DNA of 64,000 nt from Corylus avellana (taxonomy: Eukaryota > Streptophyta > Magnoliopsida > Fagales > Betulaceae). Under the pieces are notes generated by a model. It saw only the letters and a list, made by a program, of their open reading frames with translations, had not been told where the DNA came from and searched no databases. Both the position numbers and the translations under genes were made by a program. Shown here in pieces: positions 9,838 to 21,774 of the stretch (the stretch's first letter is position 1; every line of letters begins with the position of its first letter). The stretch covers positions 23,281,780-23,345,779 of the forward strand of contig NC_081545.1 in the NCBI RefSeq assembly GCF_901000735.1, read 5' to 3'.

Positions 9838-12800
9838 ATGAGAGAGTACAATATGCAGAGGTTTCAGAGGTGTTTCTCCGACGGCTTGGGGATTTATTAT
9901 CACTTCAAACACATGATGTGGCGGCCATCCATGCAGTCACCTGCAAGATCCTCTGGCATCTTCCTCTGTTGCATCCTCCTCCTTGTCGGCGCGTTTGTCT
10001 CCACGCGCCTGCTCGACACAAGTGTAAGTATTTATCTTACTAGTCCCCCACTTTGTTTTTTCAGTATATATAAATTTATTCTTGAGTTTTAAATCTCACC
10101 AAAAAAAAAAAAAAATCTCGATCGAGTTTTAACTCAATAAAAATTTGTACTTAATTTTATTTTTAAAATTTTGCTATCATCGAACAGAGATTAAATCATC
10201 CCTATAACGACAGTATCATCTTCCCACCATATCCGGAACGATGATATCATCGCTCCGGATATGGTGGGAAGATGATACTGTCGTTGTACTTTATCTTAAC
10301 AGGGAAACTTAAATGTTAAAAAGAAAAATTACTGAATCATCCCATGCATTCTCAAATACCATTTACGTGGAAGATAAAATATTTTTATATTTAAAAATTA
10401 AAATGAACATGTTTAATTTGTTCAGCTAATTACTATTGATTTAGATGGAAAGTACAAATTAATATCATAAATTTCAAAATAAATAAACTTCAAATTACAC
10501 TGAACTAAAATTTATAAGAATAAATAATACAATGATGATAATTTAAGAAAACTATGGCATTTATTTTATTTTATTTTTTAAAATAGTAATGATATATATC
10601 ATACCCTAGTTAGAGAGAGAAGTACAAAAAAAATTAAATAAGAGTAAGTTAATATAGCTAAACGATTAGTCATGTTAAACGAGAAGCTAACTTTGTGACT
10701 CATGGGCTAGCTAAGGAAGTTACTAGAAAAGTTATTGATCATGTTTGGATTGAGGAGATCCATCGTTGTATTTCTAAAATATTATCATCATTTGAATGAA
10801 GAGTTATCTTTTTTCTCAAAAAAAAAAAAAAAAAAGAAGAAGAAGAAAGAAATAAGGAGAAAGTTAATATACATATCATAATAAAACGTTTAGCCCAAAA
10901 GTCCAATAAATATATTAATTATTATTTTTCTTAAAACGTTATCAATATGGGACACTAATCTATTCCATTGCTATTGCATTATTGACATGGCATTATCAAT
11001 TTATCATTGAATTTTCATTTTTCTTTCATTGAGGGTGGATTTGTGTGGTACATGCATATAGCATTACTCTTCTGAGAAGAGTAACATTACATAGTATACT
11101 ATCATCTCACATTTATTCTAAAAATTGATGTGGGTTTGACTGTATTCATTAACCTTTGACTGTACTCATTGAATTTGCAAACAAACAGAAAGACTAATAA
11201 GCAATTTAGGAGTATAAATAAGTGTAAATACTAATGCGGTTATTTATAATAGAGGCGTGATAAAACAAAGCGGGAACAACGTATCATGCGGCGTGAGTGT
11301 CGGTGACCCTCGCATCAAGTCATCGAGGCCCACGAGTTTTTCGCTATGACTTACACGAGCACGTGGGGCCTCTTTTGGTCCCGATGGTTCTAGTTCATGC
11401 ATAGAGTCTTACAATTCTGCCCCTGCACATAGTCGTACATGATATTTCTTTCTTTCTTTCTTTATAAAATTTTCAAAGTAAGCGTTAAAAAATAATTATT
11501 TAATTTAACACTGTATTTTAGGAATTAAATTATGTTCACTATTTGACTAATAGAATTTCCCATTATTGACTTTTCCTCATTGTGCTCCCTGCTCCGTGTC
11601 AATGTCACAGGGTTTAGCTGGCAATTTACCGCCCCGACCGTCGATACTAACTACAAGAACATCCCACATATACCCTCACAGAAATCCCCAATTCCCGAAA
11701 ACGCCCTCACACCGAATTGAGATCCCACTCAACTGTGCAGCCTACAACCTCACACGGACCTGCCCTTCCAACTACCCAACAACTTTCCATCCAGAAGAAG
11801 ATCCTGACCGTCCACCACCCGCCACGTGTCCAGAATACTTCCGTTGGATCTATGAAGATCTTCGTCCCTGGGCCTACACAGGGATCACGAGGGACATGGT
11901 GGGGAGGGCCAAACGGACGGCCAACTTTAGATTGGTGATAGTGAAGGGCAGGGCTTACGTGGAGAAATATCAGAGGGCGTTTCAGACAAGAGATGTTTTT
12001 ACGTTGTGGGGAATCCTACAGTTACTGCGGAGGTACCCGGGTCAAGTGCCTGACTTGGAGCTGATGTTTGATTGCGTTGATTGGCCAGTCATCAAGACAA
12101 GGGACTATCGACAATCCAACGCCTCGGACCCACCACCGCTGTTTCGGTACTGTAGTGATGATGACTCACTGGATATTGTTTTCCCTGATTGGTCTTTCTG
12201 GGGATGGTAAGACCTTTTTTTCTTCTCTAGAAAAACTAATACCATAATTTTTTTTTATAATTACCCCAACAAAAATAATGCTCACGACTCTCATGGCATT
12301 CTATCTCTGATTAGCAATAAAAATCACTATGATGATGACTTTTGGTGCTACTGCTGAAAGGGTGCATTTGGGAGTAGGGCTGGGCACGGGTCGGTTCGGG
12401 GCGGGTTTGGAGTTTTTTACCACCCGACCCGTGCCCATCGGGTTTGATAAACCCTTACCCGTTACCCGGGTTATATGCACTAAAACCGCCGGGTTTCGGG
12501 TAGAACGGGGCGGGTTGCTCGGGGCGGGTCGGGTATTTTTAATGGCTATCAATTTCAATTTAAGTCCTGGTTTTTTTGTAATTTTTTTAAAAAAAACTGG
12601 TTTTTTGTAATTTTTTTTTAAAAACTGGTTTTTTGTAACTTTTTTAAAAACTACATTTGGACTAAAACCCATCAAGAATGGAGGATTAGAGGAAGTCTGG
12701 AAGGGGGAAGAGGAATAGAGGATATCATATTAGGAATTTAGGGTTTTAAACATATAGGGGCGGGGCGGGGCAGGTCGGGTACCCGCCTCTTAAAAAATCA

Positions 12801-13684
12801 TATACCCGCGAGCCGACCCGACCCGCACGGGTATGATGTTTCCCAACCCGTGTATGCCAAAAAAAAACTTAAATCCGGCGGGGCGGGGCGGATCGGGGCG
12901 GGTTGGGCGGGTTTTTGCCCACCCCTATTTGGGAGTGTGAGAGTGAGAGTATGAGTAATATTTCTCAATCTTACAATGCTCATGTGGTGACAGTCTCCGC
13001 TAACCTCCCTCTTGACCCAAAGTTAGTTGGGACTATAAGTTGCTAACTTTAGAATAATTATGAAATAAAAATGTCGCGACTTAAACATTAGAATATTTTC
13101 TTTTTTCAAATTTTAATTATTATTTTAAAATTAAATGCATTCGATATTAAAATATAAAAACATGATAAATATTGAATTATTAAATGGAAATATGATAATA
13201 AATGCATATAAAAAAAATGAATTATTTAATTTCTAAATAATAGTTGTGTAGTGTTCAGGAGGCTGCTTGTCTCCTGGAGTTTCTGGCTAAATAATAGCTA
13301 GGGTGCTTTGTACTTAAACGTTGATATATATACATGAAAGAATTACTCATTCATCAAAAATAAAAAATAAAAAATAAAAAACTTAACAATTAATGCACCT
13401 TGTGCAGGAGATTATAACGGTGACCATTTTCATCATATCATTGAAATGATATCATTTAATTTCCTACTGAATAATACTTAATTCTCTTGTTTAAGGAAAA
13501 TCTTCAGGATTATATTGATTGTTATAGGGAAAAACTTTTCCATTCAATTGATTTTGTATCGTCTGCTTCCTAAGTCCTAACATGACATGTACTCTTGTGT
13601 AGGGCTGAGATCAATATAAAGCCATGGGAATCTTTGTTGAGAGACCTAAAAGAAGGAAACAAGAGGATAAGATGGATGGATAGG
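9838..13684 (+). CDS. GT90/CAP10 glycosyltransferase, copy 2 (3' truncated by assembly gap)
   Basis: Exon 1 at 9838-10023 (62 residues with the membrane anchor IFLCCILLLVGAFVST), exon 2 at 11611-12206 and exon 3 from 13603 to the gap at 13684. Splice phases match copy 1. The exon 2 product differs from copy 4 by only about five residues, but from copy 1 much more, for example AKRTANFRLV versus LRGKYNFRLV. Exon 3 reads through GNKRIRWMDR and then stops at the N run, so exon 4 is not seen in this copy. The reading frame is open throughout. Intron 1 holds an 80-nt palindrome and intron 2 a hAT MITE. It is presumed to be a type II membrane glycosyltransferase like copy 1. Because copy 4 starts inside intron 1, copies 2 and 4 could be alleles of one gene. 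Confidence 0.85.
10206..10285. repeat. 80-nt near-perfect palindrome in intron 1 of copy 2
   Basis: Arms 10206-10237 and 10254-10285 are exact reverse complements (32 nt each). The spacer is a 14-nt palindrome, CGATGATATCATCG, set off by a single mismatch pair (A at 10238, C at 10253). The start of the first arm resembles ordinary intron sequence of copy 1 near 3850-3870, which suggests the second arm arose by inverted copying of local DNA. Confidence 0.9.
12375..12927. mobile_element. hAT-type MITE with GGGCGGGTCGGG-rich interior (553 bp)
   Basis: Starts TAGGGCTGGGCACGGG and ends GCCCACCCCTA, flanked by the exact 8-bp repeat TTTGGGAG (12367-12374, 12928-12935). The homologous intron of copy 4 shows the unoccupied site near 28110 (CATTTAGGAGTGTGAG), which proves insertion. 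The interior is GC-rich, made of CGGGTCGGGT-like repeats around an AT-rich centre, and is non-coding. ORFs on both strands here (12301-12675, 12329-12610) are products of that composition. Confidence 0.92.
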
Positions 13685-13784
13685 NNNNNNNNNNNNNNNN
13701 NNNNNNNNNNNNNNNNNNNNNNNNNNNNNNNNNNNNNNNNNNNNNNNNNNNNNNNNNNNNNNNNNNNNNNNNNNNNNNNNNNNN
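13685..13784. other. Assembly gap, 100 N
   Basis: Exactly 100 N, the usual placeholder for an unknown distance. It cuts exon 3 of GT90 copy 2. The sequence after it is the reverse complement of the region upstream of copy 2, so the gap coincides with a switch in orientation. Confidence 1.
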
Positions 13785-14252
13785 GGAGGAGATAAAATTT
13801 CGGGGTTCACTGAGAAGAAGGGAAAGTAAAGATAACATGACAGAGAGTGAGAGAGGAAAACAGGGGAGAGATGGGAAACGAGAGCATCCTCAGAGAAAGG
13901 GCGATAAAGGAGTAAAAAGAAGACTTTTTTGAGGTTGATTCTCGTGACAAGAAAGGGGAACGGGTGTGGAATCTCCCGATTGTTTAGTACTAGTGATTGC
14001 ATAAGAGTGCAATACAGAGGAGTGTCACTGCGGGGAAGAGTAAAAAATGTGAAAATTATCAGCGCTTTCATATGCAATATTTCTTGCCAAATTCTGAGTA
14101 TCATTTTTCATTGGGAATCTAGAAGGGATTACGTGGCTGTTGATTTCGAGACTCTTTTTTTCATTTTTTTTTAACTTTTAGCAGGGGGCAGGGGGCAGAC
14201 GGAGACCTACCCTTAAGGAGGGGGCAATTATCACCTCTAAGAGCATTGGGCC

Positions 14253-14936
14253 TAGGGGTGTCAAAAATTACCGGGGAACCGGAACCGGAACCGGAAAACC
14301 GGGAAACCGGAAAACCGGAAACCGGGAAACCGGGGTCCCGGTTCCGGTTCCGGTTTGAAAAATCTAAAAACCGGGAACTCCGGTTCCGGTACCGGTTTTT
14401 GGTACCCGGTTTTTACCGGGAATACCGGAACCGGGTTTCCATTTTATTTAATAATATTTATATATTATTATATTTATATATTAATATATATTATATATAT
14501 TAATATTTTTTACACTTAGGTTTAGGTTTAGGGTATTTTAAAAAATTAAATTTTTATTTCTAAGGCCCAAATAGGCAAAAATAATGATTTTTTTAGGATT
14601 TTTGGACTTTTTAAGGTTTATTTTTTAATTATTTGGAATAATCACAACAAAGCCCCTTTAATTTAGACAAAGAAACTAATAGATTTTTTAAAAAATGGGC
14701 CAACTTATGAAAAAAAAATTGGCTTATTTTAGGCCCAATACCTAAAATAAGCCCAAAAATCAATTTTTTAAAAAAACCGGTTACCGGACCGGGTAATACC
14801 GGAACCGGCCGGTAACCGGGACCCCGGTTAACCGGGGTCCCGGTTCCGGTTTCTCAAAATTGAGAACCGGGGTACCCCGGTTCCGGTTCCGGTTTTAGGC
14901 CAAAAACCGGGAAACCGGACCGGGTTGACACCCCTA
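14253..14936. mobile_element. hAT-type MITE with CCGGTTCCGG-rich interior (684 bp)
   Basis: Ends TAGGGGTGTCA and TGACACCCCTA, with the exact 8-bp flank ATTGGGCC (14245-14252, 14937-14944). The matching sequence in the left arm (9055-9075) has a single uninterrupted ATTGGGCC (read on the minus strand), so this is a real insertion absent there. Both subterminal regions are dense in CCGGTTCCGG/ACCGGGAACC motifs. The centre is AT-rich. No transposase is encoded, so mobilisation would need an autonomous hAT element. Confidence 0.94.
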
Positions 14937-16860
14937 ATTGGGCCATTGTCAATAATTTATTTTTTTTTTTTTTAAAGAAATAAAATTATGTTTTATTTTT
15001 CTATCTTATTGTTCTTATCTTTGCATATACTATTAAAATATTATTTATTTATAAAATATAAATTCTTTGTCTATCTTTTATTTTTTTATTTTTACAAAAA
15101 AATTTTAACACAATCTAAAAAAAATATATAAAATTTTTATGTTAAAATATAAATAAAAAAGCTATAGAAAAACTAAAGTAGTTTCCACTTTCATTATATA
15201 ACAGGTAAGGAAGCATAATCCTTCTTGGGTCAATTGCCTAATTAAGGTGACCGATTAGGAAAACAAAAAAAAAAAAAAGCCCATGGTGACGTACGAAATA
15301 ATAAAAGTGGTGATTCCCAAAAAAGAAAAAGAAAACAAAGGCTAATTTCTGTAGGAGACTTGCCGAAGACAGACTTTAAACTATCACCATTAATAGGGTA
15401 TTTTACATTTTATTAGAAATAGAGAGGATTCTATTTCGTCTCATAAAGGCTTTTTGAGCAAGTCTATAAATGAAATTATAATCAGATAGACACATCTCTC
15501 CAATTCATTTAAGCTGGATGATATTTAGTTAGTTATATTAGAGTGGTATTTTTGTCCCTTCAAAAAATAAAAAAACAAAAATACCCCCATCAAATTATCT
15601 AGTTTCTCAACTCTTAACTACTCAAATAATGATTTATTTATTCCTTCCGTGTTGACAATGACCAAAAAAACTAATTTGAGCAGTAACCGAATACGAAACA
15701 TTGTAGAATTCAACAAGTTCTAATTAGCCTGCTCATTTTGGTTTTCCCAAAACTTCTTCTCCCATAATTCCACTTGTTTTATTGAATCTTCCTTTGTCTG
15801 CAGAATTGTATGAAGAGATGGAGGATCATATGGCGGAGGCATAGTGCATGGGCTGGTGTACACGGGACCTTTTACCATGGATTCCACAAGAAATTTCTTC
15901 TCCAACAATCTTTGTGATAGGCAAGCCATTGACTCCGAACAGAGCTCAACAGCATTTGCAGGTATAACGGGCTTAAATGTTAAGAGCTTAGCATACTGAT
16001 TTAGAAGATGAAACATGTAATCATAGATTAATAGATATATTCCATCTTCAACTCCTCTTGAATGAATTCGCTTGCCGCTTTCCCAATTTCTTGTGCCTCT
16101 TTCTTGTGGGCATTGCCCCAATCTACAGCAAACTTAATGGATTTGCACTTGTCATCATCCCTTACAGGCCAGTAGTGGTGCAGTGGCTTCAAACTTCTCG
16201 TGAAGAAATCATAGTACTGGGGCTTTACCATTAAGGAAACAGAATCACAAGCAAGAATGTATTTTTCACTCACAGACCAGGCAGTGCCTTCAATATATAT
16301 CTTATACCTATGATCGCATTGGCTACCCAAGTCTGACTGCTTGTACCCTTCCACTTTTTCCCGCTTCCAATCCTGCAAATGGATTTATAACATTTTTTGT
16401 GATAAACGACACAACATATTTGCAAAACTCCATGTTTAATGCATGTTTAGTGGGATGAATCATGGGATCAATTTGTCTTTAATCTCATTGTATTATGATA
16501 AGCAAAGACACGACAGTACTTATCATAACATGCAGATCATTGAAAGGAAGAAAGAAAGAAATTCATAATATTACCTGAACATATAAACGAGCATTCCAAT
16601 CCATATTTTCTGAGACGTTACATTTGAGGAGGTCTTCCCTTGTTACAGCAACCGTCGGATTGCCCTTCCAGTAAGCATAAGGTTCCCTGTCCATCCATCT
16701 CATCCTCTTGTTTCCTTCTTTTAGGTCCGTCATCAAAGATTCCCATGGCTTTATATTCGTCTCAGGCCTAAACGAGAGTACATGCCATGCATGTTATATA
16801 AGACTTGGGAGTTGGGAAATGATACAGTCGTGTACCAGCCTACTAAGTAGTATTTAAGAT

Positions 16861-16980
16861 TGTCTTTAAGGAGTAGTTTAATCAGCTGTACACCATGTTT
16901 AATAAAGCGGAGGTCACTAGTTTGAATCATTATCTCCTCTGTTTTAGATACAAGTCAAAAAAAAAAAAAAAAAAAAAACA
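16861..16980 (+). mobile_element. tRNA-derived SINE, copy C
   Basis: Carries GGAGTAGTTTAATCAG and GGTCACTAGTTTGAATC in the A-box and B-box positions and a long poly-A tail. It is flanked by TTAGTATTTAAGAT-like repeats (16848-16860 and 16982-16995). It lies in intron 2 of copy 3. Copy 1 lacks it at the equivalent position near 7140. Confidence 0.78.
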
Positions 16981-17315
16981 ATTAGTATTTAAGATCCTTA
17001 ATTAAAAATTGTAGGGTATTCTACTAAATAGATTTTTCTAAATCTCAACCACTATTTTCATTATTTTCATTATCTATCACCACTTATTATAGTAAATAAA
17101 GATGTGATAAATACGATAACTAATGAAATAATAAAATATGCATAATTTAATTTGAAAATAGTAGTTGAAATTTAAAGAAATCTACTCCATAAAAATATCT
17201 AGGATCGGCTAGGTTGGATTAATATACTTTTAAAATTCCTAGGTATTCTCCCAAGTATATTTCCTCAAGTCTAAACTATTATTTTGAAATTAAATAATTC
17301 AATTTTTTTGTCCCA

Positions 17316-18225
17316 AAAAAGTGAAATGATCATTCTACTTTTGTAAAATAATGGACCGGCTCCTCTCTATTTCATTTGAAATGGAGAGAATCCGGGTCCC
17401 CTACAATGGCCATTGTAACATTACAATCTCAACCAACCCTTAGTCGAAAGGTCCCTTCAATAGATCGAGATCCCCTACAATTTCTTTTAAATTTGAAATT
17501 TTCAAATTCATAAATTTCAGTCATCTATCTCATCTAAGGTTTAAAATAAATCATGTTACGAACATCTGTCCCATTAATATAAAGAATAATAAAATCTTAT
17601 TTATATTTTAAAAATAATTAAAAAATAAAATAATAAAAAATTAAGCTAGCCACCTCAAGGGCCAAAAAAAAAAAAAAAAAAAATTGCCCTTGAAGCCACC
17701 CCCATGGCCCTTGGGGGTAGATCGACCATCCCCAAGGCCCTTGGGAGTCAATCGGCCACCTTCATGAGCCAAATAATTTTTTGTTTTTTATTTGGCCCTT
17801 GGGTGTGGTTTAGCCACCCTCAAGGGCCATGGGGTGGCCGAAGCCACCCCCAGGCCCAACTGGGGTGGCCAGCCACCCCTTGCTTTTTTAAAATTATTTT
17901 TTAAATTTTTTATTATTTTAAAATATAAATAATATTTTATTATTATTTATATTAATGAGACATATATTTCATTTATGGCCCTAAAATCTCTCTAGAGAGA
18001 TCTTGGTCATTAACTAGATAATCTCCAGTCCAAAACGGACCGGAAATGATCCTACTTTCAAGGAAAGATAGATTTAGTAGCTTCCTTATTAAATGCAGAA
18101 ATATGGTTTATTTTAGACTTTTAGATGAGATGGACTGTTAAAATTTATGAATTTAAAAATATCAAATTTAAAGAGAATTCTAGGTAATCTCGATCCTCCA
18201 TCAACATTGTAAAATAGAGAAATGC
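17316..18225. mobile_element. Inverted-repeat element with GGGGTGGCC core (about 0.9 kb)
   Basis: Segment of intron 2 of copy 3 with no counterpart in copy 1. Imperfect arms of about 75 bp at 17463-17537 and 18122-18195 are reverse complements (GATCGAGAT at the outside, CATCTCATCTA at the inside). The centre (17640-17880) is a GC-rich block made of GGGGTGGCC/GGCCACCCC and CAAGGGCC palindromic motifs. Similar cores recur at 55470-55580 and 63530-63680. It is non-coding and behaves like a MITE or foldback element. Exact ends and target duplication were not resolved. Confidence 0.65.
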
Positions 18226-19321
18226 TACACTCTCAAATATTAAGATGACACTGAAAATCATAATTAAATTTTGAATAAATTACTGTTAAATTTTGGATCC
18301 AATAATAATTCACTCTCAAGTGCTCAAGAAAGTTTCGAAAGCGTGTAGCATTTCTTTAATGAGATAATTAGGTGATAAAATTATGGAATTAGCATTTCTC
18401 AATATATAAAAAAAATCAAAAAATAATAATAATAGAAAAAATGGAGAAAGAAGGCCTTACCATCCCCAGAAGGACCAATCAGGAAAAATAATATTCAGTG
18501 TGTCATCATCCCCACAGTACCGAAACACCGGTGGTGGGTCCGAGGCATTGGGTCGTTGACAGTCAGTTGTCTTGATGGATGGAATATCCAAGCAATTAAA
18601 CATCAGCTCCAAGTCAGGCACTTGACCCGGGTACCTCCGTAGTAACTGTAGGATTCCCCACAGCGTAAAAACATCTCTAGTCTGAAACGATCTATGATAT
18701 TCCTCCACGTAAGCCCTGCCGTTGACTATAACTAATCAAAAATTGTACTTCCCTCTGAGGCTCTCCACCATGTCCCTCGTGATCCCTGTGTGGGCCCAGG
18801 GACGAAGATCTTCGTAGATCCAACGGAAGTACTCTGGACAAGTGGGGGGTGATGGACAGTCAGGATCTTCTTCTGGATGGAAGGAGGTTGGGTAGTTTGA
18901 AGGGCAGGTCCGTGTGAGGTTGTAGGCTGTACAGTCGAGTGGAATCTCAATTGGGTGTGAGGGCGTTTTCGAGAATTGCGGATTTCTGTGAGGGTATATG
19001 TGGGATGTTCTAGTAGTTAGTACCGGTTGGGGTGCTAACTTGGCAGCTGAACCCTGTGACTGTGACACGGAGCTCAATGAAGAAAAGTCAATAATGGGCA
19101 ATTTTTGTTGTCAAATAGTGAGCATATATAATTTAAATTAAATAATGGTTTTTTAACTCTTACTTTCCAAGATAACCATAACCTTTTGAAAAGAAAGAAA
19201 TCAAAATATGGTCATAGAAATCAAGCGAAGAAAAATTTATAAAGAAAGAAATATCAACTAGGTCCTTTGGAAAGAAATTTCTTTCTAAAGAAACTCAATC
19301 AATAACTTCTATAAGGACTTA

Positions 19322-19928
19322 GCAGTTAGCACAATGCTTGGTGTCTTCTTTTTAGGTTTCTTCGATCTCTGTTTCTGACGGGTTGATTTATATCTAGTTT
19401 ATAGATCTAAATCTAGCTATAAATCTAGATCTAGTATTTTAAACCTTAGATCTGTTCGTCTTTTTCGACCAATACGTGTTTTTCGAAGGGATGTATACGA
19501 TGCTATACTCCTTCGCTGCTGCTTGTGGGGTTTTTGTTCTTTTTTGTTTTTTATTTTTTAGTTAACTTGGCCTTTAGGTTGATGATGGATTTATTGTCCT
19601 GGCCTTGGGGTTGAGGATGAAGTAAATCGGGGTAGGGGCTTAAATCGCACAGCCGAATTTTTAGTTTTTAGTTATTTTTTATTTCTATTTTTGTATCTGG
19701 GTTACACATGTCCTAGATCTAGTCTGCACGAAGTATATATGTTTCTTAAATGTAGTTGTACATGGGTTACCGGAAGCTTGAAGTCATTTTTATGACTTTG
19801 TAACCTTCATAGCTTTTGGCTATAATTTTTTCAGAGTTGTATGTTCAGTAATGTAAGAGCTTTATGTTCATGAAATTTCATCAATAGAAGTTTCACATTT
19901 TTCAAAAAAATAATAATAATAAGTTGGT
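19322..19928 (+). mobile_element. Truncated retroposon 3' region in intron 1 of copy 3
   Basis: Same block as 4712-5340 in opposite orientation, ending in CACATTTTTC followed by A-rich (AAT)n. It is a non-LTR-type 3' end without coding sequence, shared by copies 1 and 3 at the same intron position. Confidence 0.55.
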
Positions 19929-21774
19929 ATTTTAATTATATTTGGGTCTTATTAGTTTATTTGGGCTTGGCCCAAAGTCATCTAACCTAAAGTTAGTGAT
20001 ATTTTATAATTAGATAATGAGCTTAGCCGAAAGTCAGTCAAATTAGGGTTAGAATTTATTTTACAGATTATGATTAATGAAAAAAATGTTTTCTTGGAGG
20101 CATGATTGTGCTCTTCTTGGTGGTGAGGCTCTACCAAAACCTTATTGTTGAGCGTGAGACTCTGATCAACGTGGTTTATCTTATTATTTTTGATCTATTT
20201 TCTATTGTTCTCCTTCAATTCTGTTTCTAGCATGTAAAATTACTCTTCTCAAAAGAATAATATTATATACCACATGACACCATTATCCTATCTTAACCTA
20301 ATGTTGTCAATACATTCTTAATAAAAAAAAAAAAAAAAAAAACTTCAGCATAGAATAGTAGTAGAATGATGGTGTAATATAAAATATTACACTTCTAAAA
20401 AAAAAAAAATGCCATATTTTTCTTAAATGATCCCATATATAGTGTTCTGAATATATATGTAAGTGTTACGTACACATTTATATTTGGCTCATTTTTTGTT
20501 CATTCTTTTGCAAATTTATCATTAAATTTGTAAGACCTACACGTGGTTCCATTCAATTGTTGATTTGTTGATATATTATATAGAGATTGACAAGAAATAA
20601 GTAAAAGATAGAAAACAAACATATCATGAACAATGATATTGTGCATTCAAAATCAAAATGTGAAGATAATTGATGGCGTAAACTCTCTTAATATTTCAGA
20701 GAGATTGAAGTGTTAAATAATAGTTTATTATAGTTTATAGAATTACTCTCCAGATGATAATGTCATTATAGGGATTGCAAAATTTAATAAAAATAAAAAT
20801 AAATAAATAAAGTCCAAATTTTTATTGAACTAAAACTCAAGAATAAATTTAGATTTACTCGTGAAACAAAGTTAAATACTTACACTTGTGTCGAGCAAGT
20901 GCGTGGAGACAAATGCCCCGACAATGAGGAGGAGGCAACAGAGGAAGATGCCGGAGGATCTTGCAGGTGACTGCATGGATGGCCACCACATCATGTGGTT
21001 GCAGCGATAATAAAGCCCCGAGCCGTTGGAGAAATACTTCTTCAGCCTCTGCAGATTGTACTCTCTCATACTCTTCTCTTCTTTTAACTAGTTTCCCACA
21101 ACCAAGGGCCGGCTGAATGTCTATGTGAATTAAACAATCGTGTAAATTGATCAATGGAATAAGACCCCAAATCTACAGAGTATAAATAAATTTCCTTTTA
21201 TAAAAACAAATTAGTCAATACTTTCTAATTAAGGTAAAAAATAAATATAAAGAATATAATTGAATTCGAAGATATTAAGACTTTAATGAGAAAGAATTTT
21301 ACCTAGCTCGACACACTTAATTATAGTAAAATTATAGTTTCCTTGTGTACTCTGATCATGTAATCTCATAACCCAGCACTATACGTTACAATGCTTGTCT
21401 CTACTGATCTATAACTATTAGATGCACATGCAAATTAAGTGTAAGCGTGCGAAGGAAATCAATAAAATTACCCTAGCTACCCTAATATATATGGTATCAA
21501 TTAAAGCCCGAAAACAACTAATGTTGTACCCACATTGTCGCAGCGAAGCTCAACAAGACTGATTTTATTGATATGGTGTACGTGCCCAAATCCAGCCTTA
21601 TCTTTGCGGCTAATTCTCTGCATGCTCCTACGTACGCTTTCTGTCTGATCGAAGATATTCTCCCCAAGCCATCTGTTGCAAAACATCACATGACTTGTGT
21701 TGAGAGCTAATCTTTTGCTCTCAGTCCATATGGTACGATCTCGGAGGCTAACTCAAACTAAATCATGATTTTGC

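Larger units (their letters stand above)
15720..21069 (-). pseudogene. GT90/CAP10 glycosyltransferase, copy 3 (pseudogene)
   Basis: Exons at 21069-20884, 19053-18461, 16767-16575 and 16372-15720 keep all splice sites of copy 1 and the same anchor and CAP10 order. Two lesions break it. A TGA at 18738-18736 stands where copy 1 has an AGA arginine codon after KYNF. An 8-bp insertion near 16029-16036, after MEYIY, adds TAA and shifts the frame ahead of the C-terminal 70 or so residues. One codon is also missing in the RL-LEKK stretch. The TATAAAAG promoter motif (21195-21202) and the poly-A signal near 15637 remain. A product would lack most of the catalytic domain. If the two arms are haplotypes, this is a null allele of copy 1. 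Like copy 1, its last exon lacks the two introns seen in copy 4. Confidence 0.9.

Noticed and set aside
12301..12675. Overlapping ORFs on both strands
   Set aside because: Caused by the GC-rich repeat interior of the hAT MITE at 12375-12927; no domain.
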